Source: Variovorax ginsengisoli (GTDB taxonomy: Bacteria > Pseudomonadota > Gammaproteobacteria > Burkholderiales > Burkholderiaceae_C). From it: 64,000 nucleotides of DNA. How positions within the stretch are numbered: position 1 is the first letter of the stretch; the number at the start of each line of letters is the position of its first letter. Below the pieces are notes generated by a model, which saw nothing but the letters and a program-made list of their open reading frames with translations, did not search any database and was not told the DNA's origin. The stretch covers positions 56,387 to 120,386 of the forward strand of contig NZ_JAUSRO010000019.1 of assembly GCF_030811835.1 (NCBI RefSeq). Direction: 5' to 3'. A program made the position numbers and the translations under genes. Shown here piece after piece: positions 35,654 through 43,663 of this stretch.

Positions 35654-36916
35654 TTATCCGCCGCGCGCGGCGATCGCGCCTGCACCGAACGGCGAGGTCG
35701 ACACGGCCTGCGGCAGCGCATCGCGCAGCAGCAGCGCGGCCAGCGGGCCCCGGTGCCAGACGGCATCGACGGCGTCTGCGTGTGGCAGCAGGAGTTCGGC
35801 CACCAGCGGGGCCAGCGACGTGGTGTCGGGGTCGGCCAGCAACACGTAGCGGGCTTCCTGGCCGGGCAGCGCCTCGGCGAGCGGCGCGATCCAGTCGAGC
35901 GCGACCAGCGCATCAATCACCGGCACCAGCTGCAACGCGTCGATGCGCATCTGCTGGACGAGTTCGTTGCGGCTCAGCCCGCGCGTGGGCGCACCACGCG
36001 CCACATGCAGCAACTGCAGGGCCTCGACCGCGAGCTGGAAGCACCAGCCCGGCGTCCCGCCGCGCCGCGCCACACCGGCCATCAGGCTGGGCAGGTAGGC
36101 CGCGATGACCGCGCCCAACAGCACGATGACCCAGGCCACATAGATCCATACCAGCAGGATCGGAACGGTGGCAAAGGCACCGTAAAGCACCGAATAGGTG
36201 GGCACGAGGCTCAGGTAGTAGCCCAGCGCGCGCTTGGCGATCTCGATGGCGGCCGCGACGAACAGGCCGCCGGCCCACGCGTGCGCCCATTTCACCGCTG
36301 TATTGGGCACGTAGTGGTACAGCGAAGCCATGCCGGCGGCCAGCAGCACGAATTCGAAGGTGTCGAACAGCAGCTTGAGCGCGACGCCGCCCTCGCCGCC
36401 GACCACTTCGCGCGAGGCTGAAAATACGTAGGAGGTCGTGCTCAGGCTCACCGCAAGGATCAGTGGCCCCAGGGTAATCGCCGCCCAATAAATGAGCACG
36501 CGCTGCGCGAACGGCCGCGGCTTGGGGACGCGCCAGATATTGTTGAGCGTCTTGTCGATGGTCAGGATGAGCGCGATGGCCGTCACCAGCAGCACCACCA
36601 GGCCCGCGATGCCCAGGCCGCTGGCCTTGCTTGCGAACTGGTTCAGGTAGCCCAGCACCTGGCGCGCGATATTGTCGGGAATGAGGCTCTCGATCAGCCA
36701 GCGCTGCAGTCGGCCCTGCATCTTGGCAAACATCGGGAAGACCGTGAAAAGGGCCAGTGCCAGCGTGAAGAAAGGCACCATCGCGATGGTGGTGGTGAAG
36801 GTCAGGCTGCTGGCGGTCAGGCCCAGCCGGTCGGCGCGAAAACGTTCGCCCAGCACCGCCGCGGTGTTGCGCCACGGAAAACGCGAAAGATCCCTCCACA
36901 ATTCTTGACGATTCAT
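35654..36916 (-). CDS. YihY/BrkB family inner-membrane protein
   Basis: 420 residues with a cluster of about six membrane segments in the first 275 residues and a soluble C-terminal domain. Landmarks: AIALILTIDKTLNNIWRV, KWAHAWAGGLFVAAAIEIAK and YGAFATVPILLVWIYVAWVIV. The family was once annotated as ribonuclease BN; it is now regarded as a membrane protein of unclear function. Upstream of the thioredoxin gene, divergent from the DUF2069 gene (84 bp). Confidence 0.9.
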   Translation of the reverse strand: MNRQELWRDLSRFPWRNTAAVLGERFRADRLGLTASSLTFTTTIAMVPFFTLALALFTVFPMFAKMQGRLQRWLIESLIPDNIARQVLGYLNQFASKASGLGIAGLVVLLVTAIALILTIDKTLNNIWRVPKPRPFAQRVLIYWAAITLGPLILAVSLSTTSYVFSASREVVGGEGGVALKLLFDTFEFVLLAAGMASLYHYVPNTAVKWAHAWAGGLFVAAAIEIAKRALGYYLSLVPTYSVLYGAFATVPILLVWIYVAWVIVLLGAVIAAYLPSLMAGVARRGGTPGWCFQLAVEALQLLHVARGAPTRGLSRNELVQQMRIDALQLVPVIDALVALDWIAPLAEALPGQEARYVLLADPDTTSLAPLVAELLLPHADAVDAVWHRGPLAALLLRDALPQAVSTSPFGAGAIAARGG

Positions 36917-37000
36917 GGGGCCTTATCATAGGGATCGCGGGGATCCCACCCCAGCGGCCCATGGGCGCACGGCGCGGTCGGCCGCGCAGCGCCCCTCTCC

Positions 37001-37408
37001 ATGAAATCCGATCCGCACCCCTCCTCATTCTCCGTTGCCGCCACGCGCTGGCTTGCCGTCGGCAGCCTGGTGGGGCTGATCGTGCTCGGGCTGGCCTGGG
37101 AAATGTGGCTCGCCCCACTGCGCCCGGGTGGCTCCTGGCTGGCGCTCAAGGTGCTGCCGCTGGTCGTGCCGCTGGCCGGCCTGATGAAAAACCGCATGTA
37201 CACCTACCGATGGGTCAGCCTGATGGTCTGGCTCTACTTCACCGAAGGCGTGGTCCGGGCCTGGAGCGACACCAGCGGCGTGAGCCAGTTGCTCGCGTTG
37301 GCCGAGGTGCTGCTGTGCCTGACGCTCTTCACGGCATGCGCGCTGCATGTCAGGCTGCGGCTGCGCCGTGCTGCCACGCCACGCCCCCTGCAGATTCCCG
37401 TTCCATGA
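37001..37408 (+). CDS. DUF2069 small membrane protein
   Basis: 135 residues with four hydrophobic segments. LKVLPLVVPLAGLMKNRMYTY, WVSLMVWLYFTEGVVRAWSD and LALAEVLLCLTLFTACALHVR match the DUF2069 pattern. Stop overlaps the downstream ATG at 37405 by 4 bp, implying coupling to the dehydrogenase. Function unknown. Confidence 0.88.
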   Translation: MKSDPHPSSFSVAATRWLAVGSLVGLIVLGLAWEMWLAPLRPGGSWLALKVLPLVVPLAGLMKNRMYTYRWVSLMVWLYFTEGVVRAWSDTSGVSQLLALAEVLLCLTLFTACALHVRLRLRRAATPRPLQIPVP

Positions 37409-38835
37409 CTCTTACCATGACTGCATTGATCGACCAACTGCGCACCATCGTCGGTGACGCCCATGTCCTGACCGAGGGCGACCTCACGGCCTGGGAACAG
37501 GACTGGCGCAAACGCGTGCGCGGCAAGGCGCTGGCCGTGGTGCGCCCGGGTGACACCGCTCAGGTGGCCGCGGTGGTGAAAGCCTGCGCGGCCGCAGGCA
37601 CGGCCATCGTCGCGCAAGGCGGCAACACCGGCCTGGCCGTCGGCTCGACGCCCGATGCGAGCGGCACACAGATCGTGCTGAGCCTGCAGCGCATGAACGC
37701 CATCCGCACCATCGATGCGGCCAACCTCACGGTCACGGTGGAGGCTGGCTGCATCCTGCAGACCTTGCAGGAACAGGCCGAGAAGGCCGGTTTCCTGTTC
37801 CCGCTGAGCCTGGCAGCCGAAGGCAGCTGCACCATCGGCGGCAACCTGGCGACCAACGCAGGCGGCACGCAGGTCGTGCGCTACGGCAACACGCGCGATC
37901 TGTGCCTGGGCCTCGAGGTTGTCACACCGCAGGGCGAGATCTGGGAAGGCACCAGCGGCCTGCGCAAGGACAACACCGGCTACGACCTGCGCGACCTGCT
38001 CATCGGCAGCGAAGGCACGCTGGGCATCATCACCGCCGCGACGATGAAGCTCTACCCAATGCCGGTCGCCCAGCTCACCGCCTGGGCGGCGCTGCCGTCG
38101 CTGGACCACGCCGTCACACTGCTCGGCCTGGCGCACAAGCACCTCGGCGCGGGCCTCACCGGCTTCGAGGTGATGGGCCAGTTCGCGCTGAGCCTGGTCG
38201 GCAAGCACATGCCGCAGTTGCGCGTGCCCTTCCTCGGCGATGCGGCAGCGCCTTACTGCGCACTGCTGGAGATTTCCGACAACGAATCCGAAGACCATGC
38301 GCGCGCGCGCTTCGAGGCGCTGCTCGAAACCGCCTTCGAGGACGGCTGCGTGACCGACGCGGTGGTGGCCGAGAACCTCACGCAGGCCCACCAGCTCTGG
38401 CACATCCGCGAAAGCATCCCGCTGGCACAGGCCGAGGAAGGCCTGAACATCAAGCACGACATCTCGATCGGGGTGTCGCGCATCCCGGCTTTCGTGGCCG
38501 AGACCGACGCATTGCTGCAACGCGAGATCCCCGGCGTGCGGCTGGTGAACTTCGGCCACCTGGGCGACGGCAACCTGCACTACAACGTCCAGGCCCCGGC
38601 CGAAGGCGACGCCAAGGCCTTCCTGCGCGACGAGGAAGAGCGCGTCAACACGCTGGTGTACGACGCGGTCGAGAAATTCGGCGGCTCCTTCTCGGCCGAG
38701 CACGGCGTGGGCGAACTCAAGGTACACAAGCTCGAGAAGCACAAGTCCCCCGTGGCGCTGGGCATGATGCGCGCCATCAAGCGCGGGCTGGACCCGCAGA
38801 ACATCATGAATCCGGGGCGGGTACTGCGGGCGTGA
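37405..38835 (+). CDS. FAD-linked D-2-hydroxyacid dehydrogenase (D-lactate/D-2-hydroxyglutarate type)
   Basis: 476 residues. An FAD-binding PCMH domain (about 40-215) holds GNTGLAVGSTP and GSCTIGGNLATNAGGTQVVRYG. It is followed by an FAD-oxidase C domain with NFGHLGDGNLHYNV (His/metal site) and a C-terminal SAEHGVGELK and DPQNIMNPGRV. Oxidises a D-2-hydroxy acid, passing electrons to a quinone, cytochrome or ETF; the exact substrate is not readable. The start ATG 37405 overlaps the previous stop; an alternative ATG is 37417. Confidence 0.92.
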   Translation: MTLTMTALIDQLRTIVGDAHVLTEGDLTAWEQDWRKRVRGKALAVVRPGDTAQVAAVVKACAAAGTAIVAQGGNTGLAVGSTPDASGTQIVLSLQRMNAIRTIDAANLTVTVEAGCILQTLQEQAEKAGFLFPLSLAAEGSCTIGGNLATNAGGTQVVRYGNTRDLCLGLEVVTPQGEIWEGTSGLRKDNTGYDLRDLLIGSEGTLGIITAATMKLYPMPVAQLTAWAALPSLDHAVTLLGLAHKHLGAGLTGFEVMGQFALSLVGKHMPQLRVPFLGDAAAPYCALLEISDNESEDHARARFEALLETAFEDGCVTDAVVAENLTQAHQLWHIRESIPLAQAEEGLNIKHDISIGVSRIPAFVAETDALLQREIPGVRLVNFGHLGDGNLHYNVQAPAEGDAKAFLRDEEERVNTLVYDAVEKFGGSFSAEHGVGELKVHKLEKHKSPVALGMMRAIKRGLDPQNIMNPGRVLRA

Positions 38836-38847
38836 ATGCAGATTTTC

Positions 38848-38868
38848 ATGCGCGTAAAATATGCGCAT
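38848..38868. promoter_or_regulatory. Candidate ccdAB operator overlapping a promoter
   Basis: Inverted repeat ATGCGC (38848-38853) / GCGCAT (38863-38868) flanks a -10-like TAAAAT (38855-38860), 24-44 bp before the ccdA ATG. A weak -35 (GTGAAT, 38832-38837) is 17 bp upstream of it. An operator covering the -10 fits toxin-antitoxin autoregulation. Function inferred. Confidence 0.5.
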
Positions 38869-38891
38869 CCATCTTGCTCAAGGAATTTGCG

Positions 38892-39212
38892 ATGCTTCGT
38901 TTCGACAACGCACCAAAGAAGGCGACTAACCTCTCGCTCAACAGCAAGGTGCTGGAAATCGCGCGCGAACTGGGCATGAACGTGTCGCAGACGGTCGATG
39001 CCTTGCTGGCCAAGGAAGTCGAGCGACGCTATTGGGAAGGATGGAACGAGCGCAACAAGGAAGCGATCGAGGCCTACAACGCACGCATTCGCCGCGACGG
39101 CGTTTGGGGCGCCAAGTACCGCACCTTCGCGGGCAGTCTGGGGGACGGGCGCCAAACGCCTGATCTCAAGTCCGACACCAAGCCCGAAACCGCCAAACGC
39201 AAGGTCGCCTGA
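38892..39212 (+). CDS. ccdA: CcdA-family antitoxin with C-terminal extension
   Basis: 106 residues against about 72 for F-plasmid CcdA. The N-terminal ribbon-helix-helix part (ATNLSLNSKVLEIARELGMN then VSQTVDALL) should bind the promoter. The CcdB-binding arm matches CcdA: RYWEGWNERNKEAIEAYNAR and GVWG. An extra basic/polar tail of about 30 residues (from AKYRTFAGS) has no counterpart in F CcdA. AAGGA lies 8 nt before the ATG at 38892. 4 bp before ccdB, so co-translated. Confidence 0.88.
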   Translation: MLRFDNAPKKATNLSLNSKVLEIARELGMNVSQTVDALLAKEVERRYWEGWNERNKEAIEAYNARIRRDGVWGAKYRTFAGSLGDGRQTPDLKSDTKPETAKRKVA

Positions 39213-39216
39213 ACCG

Positions 39217-39531
39217 ATGGCGCGCTTCGACGTCTACGCCAATCCGGACAAATCCGAGCACCGCCACACACCCTTCGTGCTGGACGTGCAGAACGACCAC
39301 ATCGACGGCGTGGAGACACGCATCGTCATTCCGTTGCGCGACGCACGTGTGCATGGCCAATGCCTTGAGCGCGTACATCCCGCTTTCCGCATCAACGAGC
39401 GCGACGTGGTGCTCGACACGCCGACCATGGCCACCTTTCCGCGAGATTGGCTGCGGTCGCCGGTGAGCAGCCTCAAAGCGCAGCAACAGGCCGTGCAAGA
39501 TGCGCTCGACGCCGTGTTCGGCGCCTACTGA
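39217..39531 (+). CDS. ccdB: CcdB-family gyrase-poison toxin
   Basis: 104 residues. CcdB pattern: FDVYANPDKSEHRHTPFVLD, VQNDHIDGVETRIVIPLRDA and the C-terminal helix DALDAVFGAY, where F CcdB carries its gyrase-contact Trp-Gly-Ile. The last residues differ (no WGI end), so toxicity on GyrA cannot be assumed. Located 10 bp before thyA. Confidence 0.88.
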   Translation: MARFDVYANPDKSEHRHTPFVLDVQNDHIDGVETRIVIPLRDARVHGQCLERVHPAFRINERDVVLDTPTMATFPRDWLRSPVSSLKAQQQAVQDALDAVFGAY

Positions 39532-39541
39532 ATTTCAACCC

Positions 39542-40375
39542 ATGACCGATCGTCCCATCCGCACCCCCTACGAAGACTTCATGCGCCACGTCGACACGCA
39601 TGGCGTGTTCAAGGCCGACCGCACCGGCACGGGCACCCGAAGCGTCTTCGGCCACCAGATGCGCTTCGACCTGAACGAAGGCTTTCCGCTGGTGACGACG
39701 AAGAAGGTGCATGTGCGCTCCATCATCCAGGAGCTTCTGTGGTTTCTCACCGGCTCCAGCGACAACAACTGGCTGCGCGAGCGCGGCGTGACGATCTGGG
39801 ACGAATGGGCGCGTGAAGACGGCGACCTGGGCCCCGTCTACGGCGTGCAGTGGCGCAGCTGGCCGACGCCCGACGGCGGCCACATCGACCAGATCGCCGA
39901 GGTCATCAAGACGCTCAAGACCAACCCCGATTCGCGCCGCATCATCGTGAGCGCGTGGAACGTGGCCGAGCTGTCGAAGATGGCGCTGATGCCGTGCCAC
40001 GCCTTCTTCCAGTTCTACGTGGCACCACCGCAGGCGGCGGGCGAGCGCGGCAGGCTCAGCTGCCAGCTCTACCAGCGCAGCGCCGACATCTTCCTGGGTG
40101 TGCCCTTCAACATCGCGAGCTACGCGCTGCTCACGCACATGGTGGCGCAGCAGTGCGACCTGGACGTCGGCGACTTCATCTGGACCGGCGGCGACTGCCA
40201 CATCTACAGCAACCACGCCGAGCAGGTCGCGCTGCAACTGAGCCGCGAGCCACGGCCGTACCCCACGCTGCGCATCCTGCGCAAGCCGGACTCGATCTTC
40301 GACTACCAGTACGAAGACTTCGCGTTCGACGGCTACGACCCGCATCCCGCCATCAAGGCACCGGTGGCGGTCTGA
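39542..40375 (+). CDS. thyA: Thymidylate synthase
   Basis: dUMP + methylene-tetrahydrofolate to dTMP. 277 residues. The catalytic Cys is in ALMPCHAFFQFYV, with YGVQWRSW and QLYQRSADIFLGVPFNIASYALL (shown to 20: QRSADIFLGVPFNIASYALL). FRRWE of the phosphate site is represented by the DSRRIIVSAWN segment. Sits 10 bp after ccdB and 16 bp before folA, the usual thyA-folA pair. Confidence 0.97.
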   Translation: MTDRPIRTPYEDFMRHVDTHGVFKADRTGTGTRSVFGHQMRFDLNEGFPLVTTKKVHVRSIIQELLWFLTGSSDNNWLRERGVTIWDEWAREDGDLGPVYGVQWRSWPTPDGGHIDQIAEVIKTLKTNPDSRRIIVSAWNVAELSKMALMPCHAFFQFYVAPPQAAGERGRLSCQLYQRSADIFLGVPFNIASYALLTHMVAQQCDLDVGDFIWTGGDCHIYSNHAEQVALQLSREPRPYPTLRILRKPDSIFDYQYEDFAFDGYDPHPAIKAPVAV

Positions 40376-40391
40376 CCAGGAGCCGATCACC

Positions 40392-40877
40392 ATGCGCCTG
40401 AACCTGATCTACGCCCGCGCCGCCAACGGCGTGATCGGCAAGGACAATGCCCTGCCCTGGCACTTGCCGGAAGACATGGCGCACTTCAAACGCATGACGG
40501 CAGGCTACCCGGTCATCATGGGGCGCAAGACCTGGGATTCGCTTCCGCCAAGATTCCGGCCGCTGCCAGGGCGGCGCAACATCGTGGTGACGCGCCAGGC
40601 CGACTGGCAGGCCGATGGGGCCGAGCGCACGGGCAGCCTGCCCGAGGCGATCGCCCTGTGTGCCGACGATGCGGAGGTCTGGGTCATCGGTGGCGCGCAG
40701 ATCTATGCCGAAGCCGCACCGCTCGCCCGTCGCGCCGTTGTCACAGAAATCGCGCAGGATTTCGACGGCGATGCGCACGCACCTGCGCTCGACAACGGCT
40801 GGCACGAGCGCACACGCGAATCGGGCGTGTCGAGCAACGGCCTGCCCTTCAGCTTCGTCACGCTCGAGCGCGCCTGA
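40392..40877 (+). CDS. folA: Dihydrofolate reductase
   Basis: 161 residues. N-terminal LIYARAANGVIGKDNALPWHLPED, here abbreviated to GVIGKDNALPWHLPED, contains the active-site acid in the PEDM segment; MGRKTWDSLP is the NADPH-binding signature, and VWVIGGAQIYAEA completes the fold. Regenerates tetrahydrofolate used up by ThyA, encoded 16 bp upstream. Confidence 0.97.
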   Translation: MRLNLIYARAANGVIGKDNALPWHLPEDMAHFKRMTAGYPVIMGRKTWDSLPPRFRPLPGRRNIVVTRQADWQADGAERTGSLPEAIALCADDAEVWVIGGAQIYAEAAPLARRAVVTEIAQDFDGDAHAPALDNGWHERTRESGVSSNGLPFSFVTLERA

Positions 40878-40923
40878 GCGCTCAGCGCCATTGCGCCCCA
40901 CATTCACTACAACAAAGCGCCCC

Positions 40924-41529
40924 ATGTCCGACCACGGCTTTCACGTCCACGGCCCCCACGACCACGAACTCGAACATGCGGCGCAAGGCGAGCATGGCGG
41001 GACCGCGCACCACGGCATCGGTGGCAAGAGCATGACCAACCAAATCGCTGTCTGCACCGCGGTCATCGCCACGGTCGGCGCGCTGTTCTCGTACATGGGC
41101 GGGGCCACGCAGGCGACGGCCGCGCTGGACAAGAACAACGCCGCCATCAAGAAGACTGAAGCGTCGAACCAGTGGAATTACTTCCAGGCCAAGAGCACCA
41201 AGCAGGCGCTCACGGAGTTCGCGCGCGACATGGCGCCCGACGGCCGCAAGGCCGCGCTCCAGGCGAAGGTCGAACGCTACGAAAAGGAGAAAGCCGATAT
41301 CCAGGTCGCTGCACAGAAGCTGGAAGACGAAGCCACGGCATGGGACCATGAATCCGAAGCGCAGATGCATCAGCACCATCGCTGGGCCCAGGCCACCACC
41401 GTGCTTCAGGTGTCGATCGCGCTGGCCGCCATCGCGCTGCTGACGCGCAAGAAGTGGCTGGAATACGGCATGCTGGCCGTTGCCGGCGCGGGCCTGCTCG
41501 TGGGTGCGGCCGCGGCCTTTCATCTCTGA
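40924..41529 (+). CDS. DUF4337 membrane protein with His-rich N-terminus
   Basis: 201 residues. The first about 35 residues are rich in His (10 or more, with HVHGPHDHELEH). A membrane segment runs about 40-62. A soluble helical, charged part (about 65-155) precedes two C-terminal membrane segments. DUF4337 landmark: NNAAIKKTEASNQWNYFQAK. The family is uncharacterised; the His cluster suggests metal binding, which is inference. 46 bp after folA. Confidence 0.85.
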   Translation: MSDHGFHVHGPHDHELEHAAQGEHGGTAHHGIGGKSMTNQIAVCTAVIATVGALFSYMGGATQATAALDKNNAAIKKTEASNQWNYFQAKSTKQALTEFARDMAPDGRKAALQAKVERYEKEKADIQVAAQKLEDEATAWDHESEAQMHQHHRWAQATTVLQVSIALAAIALLTRKKWLEYGMLAVAGAGLLVGAAAAFHL

Positions 41530-41549
41530 GGGCGCATCCAGGAGACACC

Positions 41550-42593
41550 ATGACCATCCAAAAGCTCCTCGGCATCGATCTGCCGATCATCCAGGCGCCG
41601 ATGGCCGGTGTGCAGGGCAGCGCCATGGCCGTCGCGGTGTCGAATGCGGGCGGGCTGGGCTCGCTGCCGTGCGCCATGCTCACGCCCGATGCGCTGCGCA
41701 GCGAACTGCAGACGATCACCGCGCAGACCACGCGGCCTTACAACGTCAACTTCTTTTGTCACGTGCCGCCGGTACCCGACGCGACGCGCGAGGCCGCCTG
41801 GCGCACCGCGCTCGCGCCCTACTACGCGGAATTCGGTATCGACCCGGCCAGCGTGCCGGCGGGTGGCGGACGAACGCCTTTCAATGCCGAGGCCGCCGAC
41901 CTGCTCGAGACCTTCAAGCCGCCGGTGGTGAGCTTTCATTTCGGCCTGCCGTCGCCCGCACTCCTGGCACGCGTGAAGGCCTGGGGCGCCAAGGTCCTGT
42001 CGTCGGCCACCACCGTGGCCGAAGCACGCTGGCTCGAAGCCCATGGCGCCGACGCAATCATTGCGCAGGGCCTGGAGGCCGGTGGTCACCGAGGCATGTT
42101 CCTCAGCGAGGATCTCACCACGCAGTCGGGCACGATGGCATTGCTGCCGCAGGTGGTGCGCGCCGTGCGTGTGCCGGTGATTGCCGCCGGCGGTATAGCC
42201 GATGCGCGAGGCGTTCGGGCCGCGCTTGCACTGGGCGCTGCGGGCGTGCAGGTCGGCACCAGCTACCTGCTTTGCCCCGAGGCCACGACCACCGCACTGC
42301 ATCGCGCCGCTTTGCAAAGCGATCGCACCGAACACACGATGCTCACCACGCTGCTCACGGGCCGGCCCGCGCGCGGCATGGCGAATCGGCTGATGCGAGA
42401 ACTCGGTCCACTGAACGACGCCGCACCCGCCTTTCCGCTGGCCGGCGCGGCCACGCTCCCGTTGAAGACAGCCGCGGAACAGCAAGGCCGGGACGATTTC
42501 TCGACGCTGTGGTCAGGCCAGAACGCGAGTGGCTGCCAGGACATTCCGGCGGCCGAGCTCACCCGCGCGTTGGCTGGCGTGTCGCCCACCTGA
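41550..42593 (+). CDS. Nitronate monooxygenase-like FMN oxidoreductase
   Basis: 347 residues, TIM barrel. The FMN site pattern IIQAPMAGVQGSAMAVAVSN, GADAIIAQGLEAGGHRG and VIAAGGIADARGV-ALGAAGVQVGT matches the nitronate monooxygenase / enoyl-ACP reductase II group. Oxidises nitronates such as propionate 3-nitronate, or reduces enoyl-ACP; the former is more likely in a proteobacterium. GGAGACACC before the ATG at 41550 is a good ribosome binding site. 20 bp after the DUF4337 gene. Confidence 0.9.
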   Translation: MTIQKLLGIDLPIIQAPMAGVQGSAMAVAVSNAGGLGSLPCAMLTPDALRSELQTITAQTTRPYNVNFFCHVPPVPDATREAAWRTALAPYYAEFGIDPASVPAGGGRTPFNAEAADLLETFKPPVVSFHFGLPSPALLARVKAWGAKVLSSATTVAEARWLEAHGADAIIAQGLEAGGHRGMFLSEDLTTQSGTMALLPQVVRAVRVPVIAAGGIADARGVRAALALGAAGVQVGTSYLLCPEATTTALHRAALQSDRTEHTMLTTLLTGRPARGMANRLMRELGPLNDAAPAFPLAGAATLPLKTAAEQQGRDDFSTLWSGQNASGCQDIPAAELTRALAGVSPT

Positions 42594-42660
42594 ACGGTCT
42601 GGTCGATTTTCCGGCCAACGCCGGGGCACAGGGCACACGGACGCAGGTGCCCTCTGCGTC

Positions 42661-43560
42661 TCAGGGTGGCATCGCCCGCACGAAATCGACGAAGGCGCGC
42701 AGCGGCGCCGGCAGGTTCTGTCGACCCGAGAAGTAGAGGAACGGCCCGGAGAAGCTCGGCCACCACGGTTCGAGCACCGGTTCCAGTTCGCCACGATCGA
42801 TGTAGGGCCGCAGCCAGTCCTCGAAGAGATAGATGATTCCGCTGCCCGCCACCGCGGCGTCGACGGCGAGGTCGACGGTCGCGCCCAGGCCGACGATCAG
42901 CGCCCCCTTCGTGTCGACCTTGACCGATTCGCCGTCCCGCTCGAAGTCCCACGCTGGCATCGCACCGCTTGCGAAGCGCCCGCGCAGGCAGTCGTGGTCG
43001 AGCAGTTCGCGCGGATGCGAGAGGCGTCCTCGGCGATCGAGGTATGCCGGTGATGCCGCAGCCGCGAAGCGCTGCACGCGCGGGCCGATGGGCACGGCGA
43101 CCATGTCCTGCTCGAGCCGCTCTTCATAGCGAATTCCCGCGTCGGCGCCTTCGGCCAGCACGTCGACGAAGCGGTCTTCCGCGATCACCTCAAGGCAGAT
43201 GTCCGGGTACTTCGCGAGGAAGGGTGGCACGATGCGCGGCAACACGAGCCGTGAGGCGCTCACCGGCACATTGAGCCGCAGGCGGCCCGCCGGCCGGTCG
43301 CGAAAGCCGTTGACCACGTCGAGCGCCGCGTGCACCTCGCCGAGCGCGGGCGCGAGCCGCTCCAGCAGGCGCGCACCGGCATCGGTCGGTGTCACGCTGC
43401 GCGTGGTGCGATGCAACAGCCGAACGCCCAGCCGGTTCTCAAGCCGACGGACCGCGTCGCTCAGGCGCGATGCGCTGGTGCCGGCCACGCGCGCGGCGTT
43501 GCGAAACCCGCCCTCGCGGGCGACGGCCAGGAAGGCGGTGAGGTCTGCCAGATCGTCCAT
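42661..43560 (-). CDS. LysR-family regulator divergent from the PdxI-like reductase
   Basis: 299 residues from the ATG at 43560, with the HTH FLAVAREGGFRNAARVAGTS then ASRLSDAVRRLE and a substrate domain (GRLRLNVPVSASRLVLPRI). It is a CrgA-like LysR by look. An 8-bp-arm palindrome at 43575-43593 lies 15 bp upstream. Divergent from the aldo/keto reductase gene, its likely target. The upstream frame to 43689 is not supported. Confidence 0.9.
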   Translation of the reverse strand: MDDLADLTAFLAVAREGGFRNAARVAGTSASRLSDAVRRLENRLGVRLLHRTTRSVTPTDAGARLLERLAPALGEVHAALDVVNGFRDRPAGRLRLNVPVSASRLVLPRIVPPFLAKYPDICLEVIAEDRFVDVLAEGADAGIRYEERLEQDMVAVPIGPRVQRFAAAASPAYLDRRGRLSHPRELLDHDCLRGRFASGAMPAWDFERDGESVKVDTKGALIVGLGATVDLAVDAAVAGSGIIYLFEDWLRPYIDRGELEPVLEPWWPSFSGPFLYFSGRQNLPAPLRAFVDFVRAMPP

Positions 43561-43574
43561 GGACTGTCCTGATT

Positions 43575-43593
43575 TCTGCACAGCCTGTGCAGA
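43575..43593. promoter_or_regulatory. LysR-type operator, perfect 8-bp arms
   Basis: TCTGCACA (43575-43582), GCC, TGTGCAGA (43586-43593). It holds T-N11-A LysR symmetry and lies in the 103-bp divergent gap. Strong candidate for autoregulation and control of the reductase; binding inferred. Confidence 0.6.
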
Positions 43594-43663
43594 TTGCAAC
43601 GGATTGTCGCGCAGCGACTGCACGCCTAGATTCGTGGCACGCCACTTTTCGAAAGACCACACC

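Noticed and set aside
36917..37000. Possible gene between the YihY and DUF2069 genes
   Set aside because: Only 84 bp, no start with a ribosome binding site and no coding look; a divergent promoter region.
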